From the NCBI RefSeq assembly GCF_027580225.2, contig NC_073343.2, forward strand, positions 1,054,001 to 1,118,000: DNA of 64,000 bases, in the 5' to 3' direction. Of this stretch, positions 25,078 through 64,000 are shown in pieces. The stretch is from Misgurnus anguillicaudatus. Lineage: Eukaryota > Chordata > Actinopteri > Cypriniformes > Cobitidae. Numbering within the stretch: the first letter of the stretch is position 1; the number at the start of each line of letters is the position of its first letter. The notes below the pieces were generated by a model, which saw only the letters and a program-made list of their open reading frames with translations, was not told the DNA's origin and made no database searches. A program made the translations under genes and the position numbers.

Positions 25078-26459
25078 TTTTAGCTTTAAATGCATGTAAG
25101 ATATAAAGAAAAAGCATCCATCTTTAAAGAAACACTAAGATTGACTCAACAGAATGAATTAAACTGCACTTGTCATGTTGTAAGAATCATTTTATTCTTA
25201 AGTGTAATTGCACATCCACACTCTTTCGTCAACATCTGATACAAATGTGTAGATCCTACCACATGACATTATTGTGGACTTTTGTATGCGTGCTTGTGTG
25301 TTGTGCAGCTGTTATATCAACACATGCAGTTATTACTGGTATCATGCAGCATTTGTTCAGTAGTAACATACATAAAATCTACCCACGATAGTTTCTTCCT
25401 TAAAATGACGCACATGTCAGTCACATGTGTGCGGGGCTTTAATATACATGTGATAGTTTGAATCCAGGAGTGCTGCACAATTTCAAACGCATAATTGTAT
25501 GAACATGAACAAATATCAAATAAACTTCTAAATAAAAAACGAAACATTAAAAAAACTTCATAACATTTATACCTGGAAACTATACAAGTGTGATTTAACC
25601 TTACCTCTTGCATCCGTACTCAATGGCATTTAATCTATTAAATGTTCAAAAAGAAACTTTGTGATGAACATTGAGTGCCGTCAATATAAGATGTGTGTCG
25701 GAGATGTCATCGTGCACTTTCAGGATACATTTAAGTCCGTCCAAGCAAGAGTGAAATCTTAACGGAGACCAATGTGCATTTCCGCTCAATTTGGCAACAT
25801 TGCCCACTCCCTGCGCAGACCTGGTAATGAAACTTTTCCTTAAAAATCTCAGCAAAGATGAATCAAACAAAGGATTTATGACATAAATGAGAACAATACT
25901 ATAGCAGGACTAAGCCATACAAACATTCAAGCTGTAGAGACTTTTCCGCACTTGTATGATCTATGTGGCTTGAGTTTTAATGACCCTTTTTTGGTTGATT
26001 TAAATACTGTTAAATATGTACACAGATCAGATACTGTTCATACACTATACACATACATTAAATATGTATATATTTTATATTTATAGATATATACACACAA
26101 ATAACCGTTACAAATGGGGCGATTCGGTATAACATCACCGATAAAAACAAGCAGTATCATTCAAATCAAGTGATTTACAACCATAATAACGTGTGATCCA
26201 TAAAGAAAAATGGCAAACGAATAAACAAAAATAAACCGTCGAGTGTGAATGTTACATAAAAACCTGTTTCACATTCGGAGTGAAACAAACTATAAAGTAA
26301 ATGTAACAGCCAGAAGTGCTCGAGTTTAAATGTACATCCACAAAAACCGTCTCCGGCCATAACCAGCGCGTTATCAAATTTTCAGCATATAAACACAACC
26401 TCAGCGCTCTAGAGTCTTTTGTACAAATATAAAAAGTTATGCTTTTGGCGACGTTATAA

Positions 26460-26465
26460 TTTATT
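26460..26465 (-). terminator. ralgapa1: Candidate ralgapa1 polyadenylation signal
   Basis: TTTATT on the plus strand reads AATAAA on the coding strand, ~300 nt after the ralgapa1 stop. Other downstream signals exist, so this is a proximal candidate. Confidence 0.45.
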
Positions 26466-26767
26466 AACTTTTCATTTGTTCTCATTTTACTGGCACTCCA
26501 AGTATTTGGCAGCTCACTAGACAGCAGACGAAGTAAAACAAAAAGCAATATCCATCGTCTTTTCCCCCACCGTACATTAACAACTGCAAATCTGTCTTTG
26601 ATCCTTCTGGCTCTCAGTCATGTGTGGGAGGAGTCGATAGAATGGGGGCGTGGCTGCAGCAGGCAAAAAGGTGTGGTTTGTATCTGACCCTGCAATGGGC
26701 GGAGTCATGGAGTGAGAGCGAACGGCTTAGAGTGTCCAGTAGAAACGATGTCGTGTTGCGGAAAGGG

Positions 26768-63196
<36,429 letters not shown>

Positions 63197-64000
63197 CTGC
63201 AAGCAGACAAAAAAAGATGTAAGACAGGATATAAGCAGTGCAAAACACAGAATCTGTACCTGCAGAATTCAACAGAAAGCTCTGCGGGAAACGCGCGAGT
63301 TGAAAAATCTGAACTTTGGAGGATACTCGCGCCGCAGTAACCAATCAGGAGCTTGCTCCAGTAGTGTTTACGGGGAGCGAGCATAGTTACAGAAGCCCAT
63401 CCCATAACGCGAATTTCCGCTGGAATGTCTCGAATGACTAGAATTTTCACGCACGAATGAAGCGAGTAAACTCAAGGGTAATGTTTTTAGTAAGACATGT
63501 TTGTTAAAACTATTTCCTGATTAAACTAAGGCCTAGTCCTGTCTTAAGCTAATCCCTGTCTGGGAAACCACCCCATAATGTTCAAGCGTCCAACTACGCG
63601 CCAATAGCACGTTTTTGCTGCCTCTACCGCGGCTGGTGTGAACGCCACATTAGCTTCTTTAAACATGCATCCCACATATCCATTTAAACCAATACAAAAA
63701 TGCAAAGAAACTACATCTGTACCCGGGTATGGGGGCACTCGATTAGACACTCGATTAGGGAGTGTAGTAATATTCAGATCTAGCAGTGTTAAACTTTAGC
63801 ACTGGGATGAGAGAAGATCCAGATGTCAGTCAAGGATGTTACGTTATACTGAAGCTGCAGGAAACTTGGGGAGAGGTGCAGATGCCTCTGTACTAGTAGG
63901 TCACTCCCATTGGAGAAAATTATGTTCTTCCAGTCCCAGAACTTGTAAAGAACCCATGCAGAGGGCAGCCCAATACCAGCACACTCAACGTGCCGGAGAC
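63197..64000. other. ralgapa1: ralgapa1 intron, left part
   Basis: Contains the interrupted TIR element (63285-63652). 63780-64000 has a 66-codon minus-strand open stretch of unknown nature but no recognisable splice-bounded exon. Confidence 0.55.
63285..63652 (-). mobile_element. TIR element with TTCACACCAG ends, copy 3 (interrupted)
   Basis: Inverted relative to 51245-51663 (shared AGTTGAAAAATCTGAACTTT and ACCGCGGCTGGTGTGAACGC). About 100 bp of unrelated sequence (63476-63575, including AAGGCCTAGTCCTGTCTTAA) is inserted in it. Confidence 0.65.

Larger units (their letters stand above)
24073..26459. other. insm2-ralgapa1 convergent intergenic region
   Basis: Both neighbouring genes end here. 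The first kilobase is dominated by three copies of one hairpin MITE (24185-25077). The remainder to 26.4 kb shows no repeat or coding signal I can name; part may belong to the ralgapa1 3'UTR if a distal signal (TTTATT at 25193-25198, AATAAA on the minus strand) is used. Confidence 0.6.

Overview
This window is vertebrate nuclear DNA, almost certainly from a ray-finned fish and probably a cyprinid (carp/minnow family). The genes are split by GT-AG introns. The non-coding DNA is packed with short inverted-repeat DNA transposons typical of teleosts, with Tc1-like elements, AT-rich microsatellites, and one dispersed repeat (35845-36108) that I associate with cyprinid genomes. There is no bacterial, phage or CRISPR content.

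Five protein genes are present, in order: the last two exons of prorp (+, mitochondrial RNase P nuclease); complete psma6 (+, 20S proteasome alpha-1 subunit, 7 exons, 246 aa); complete nfkbia (-, IkappaB-alpha, 6 exons, 299 aa); complete single-exon insm2 (+, SNAG/zinc-finger repressor, 515 aa); and the last eight coding exons of ralgapa1 (-, Ral GTPase-activating protein alpha-1, the final ~627 aa including the catalytic RapGAP domain). As I recall it, the order and orientation match human chromosome 14q13 (PRORP, PSMA6, NFKBIA, INSM2, RALGAPA1), so this is a conserved syntenic block. The genes do not form a pathway. A functional link visible in the sequence is NF-kappaB sites near and inside nfkbia, consistent with its known negative-feedback control.

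Layout: 1-500 prorp 3' end; 500-3500 AT-rich spacer with one MITE; 3500-6640 psma6; 6640-11450 spacer with a truncated Tc1-like copy and a ~930 bp TIR element; 11450-13724 nfkbia; 13.7-21.9 kb simple-repeat-rich spacer with a 398 bp tandem duplication, a ~730 bp A/T pentanucleotide tract and a minisatellite-bearing MITE; 21.96-24.08 kb insm2; 24.1-26.4 kb spacer with three copies of one hairpin MITE; 26.4-63.2 kb ralgapa1 with large introns; 63.2-64 kb further ralgapa1 intron.

The most notable non-genic structures are a ~738 bp near-perfect palindrome (49043-49780), several elements nested inside other elements with recognisable target-site duplications (TTAA, TAA, TA and an 8-bp hAT-type), and GC-richer, repeat-poor intronic blocks in ralgapa1 that may be conserved regulatory elements. 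I found no convincing previously undescribed gene system. The findings are mainly about regulation, transcript ends and transposon structure.
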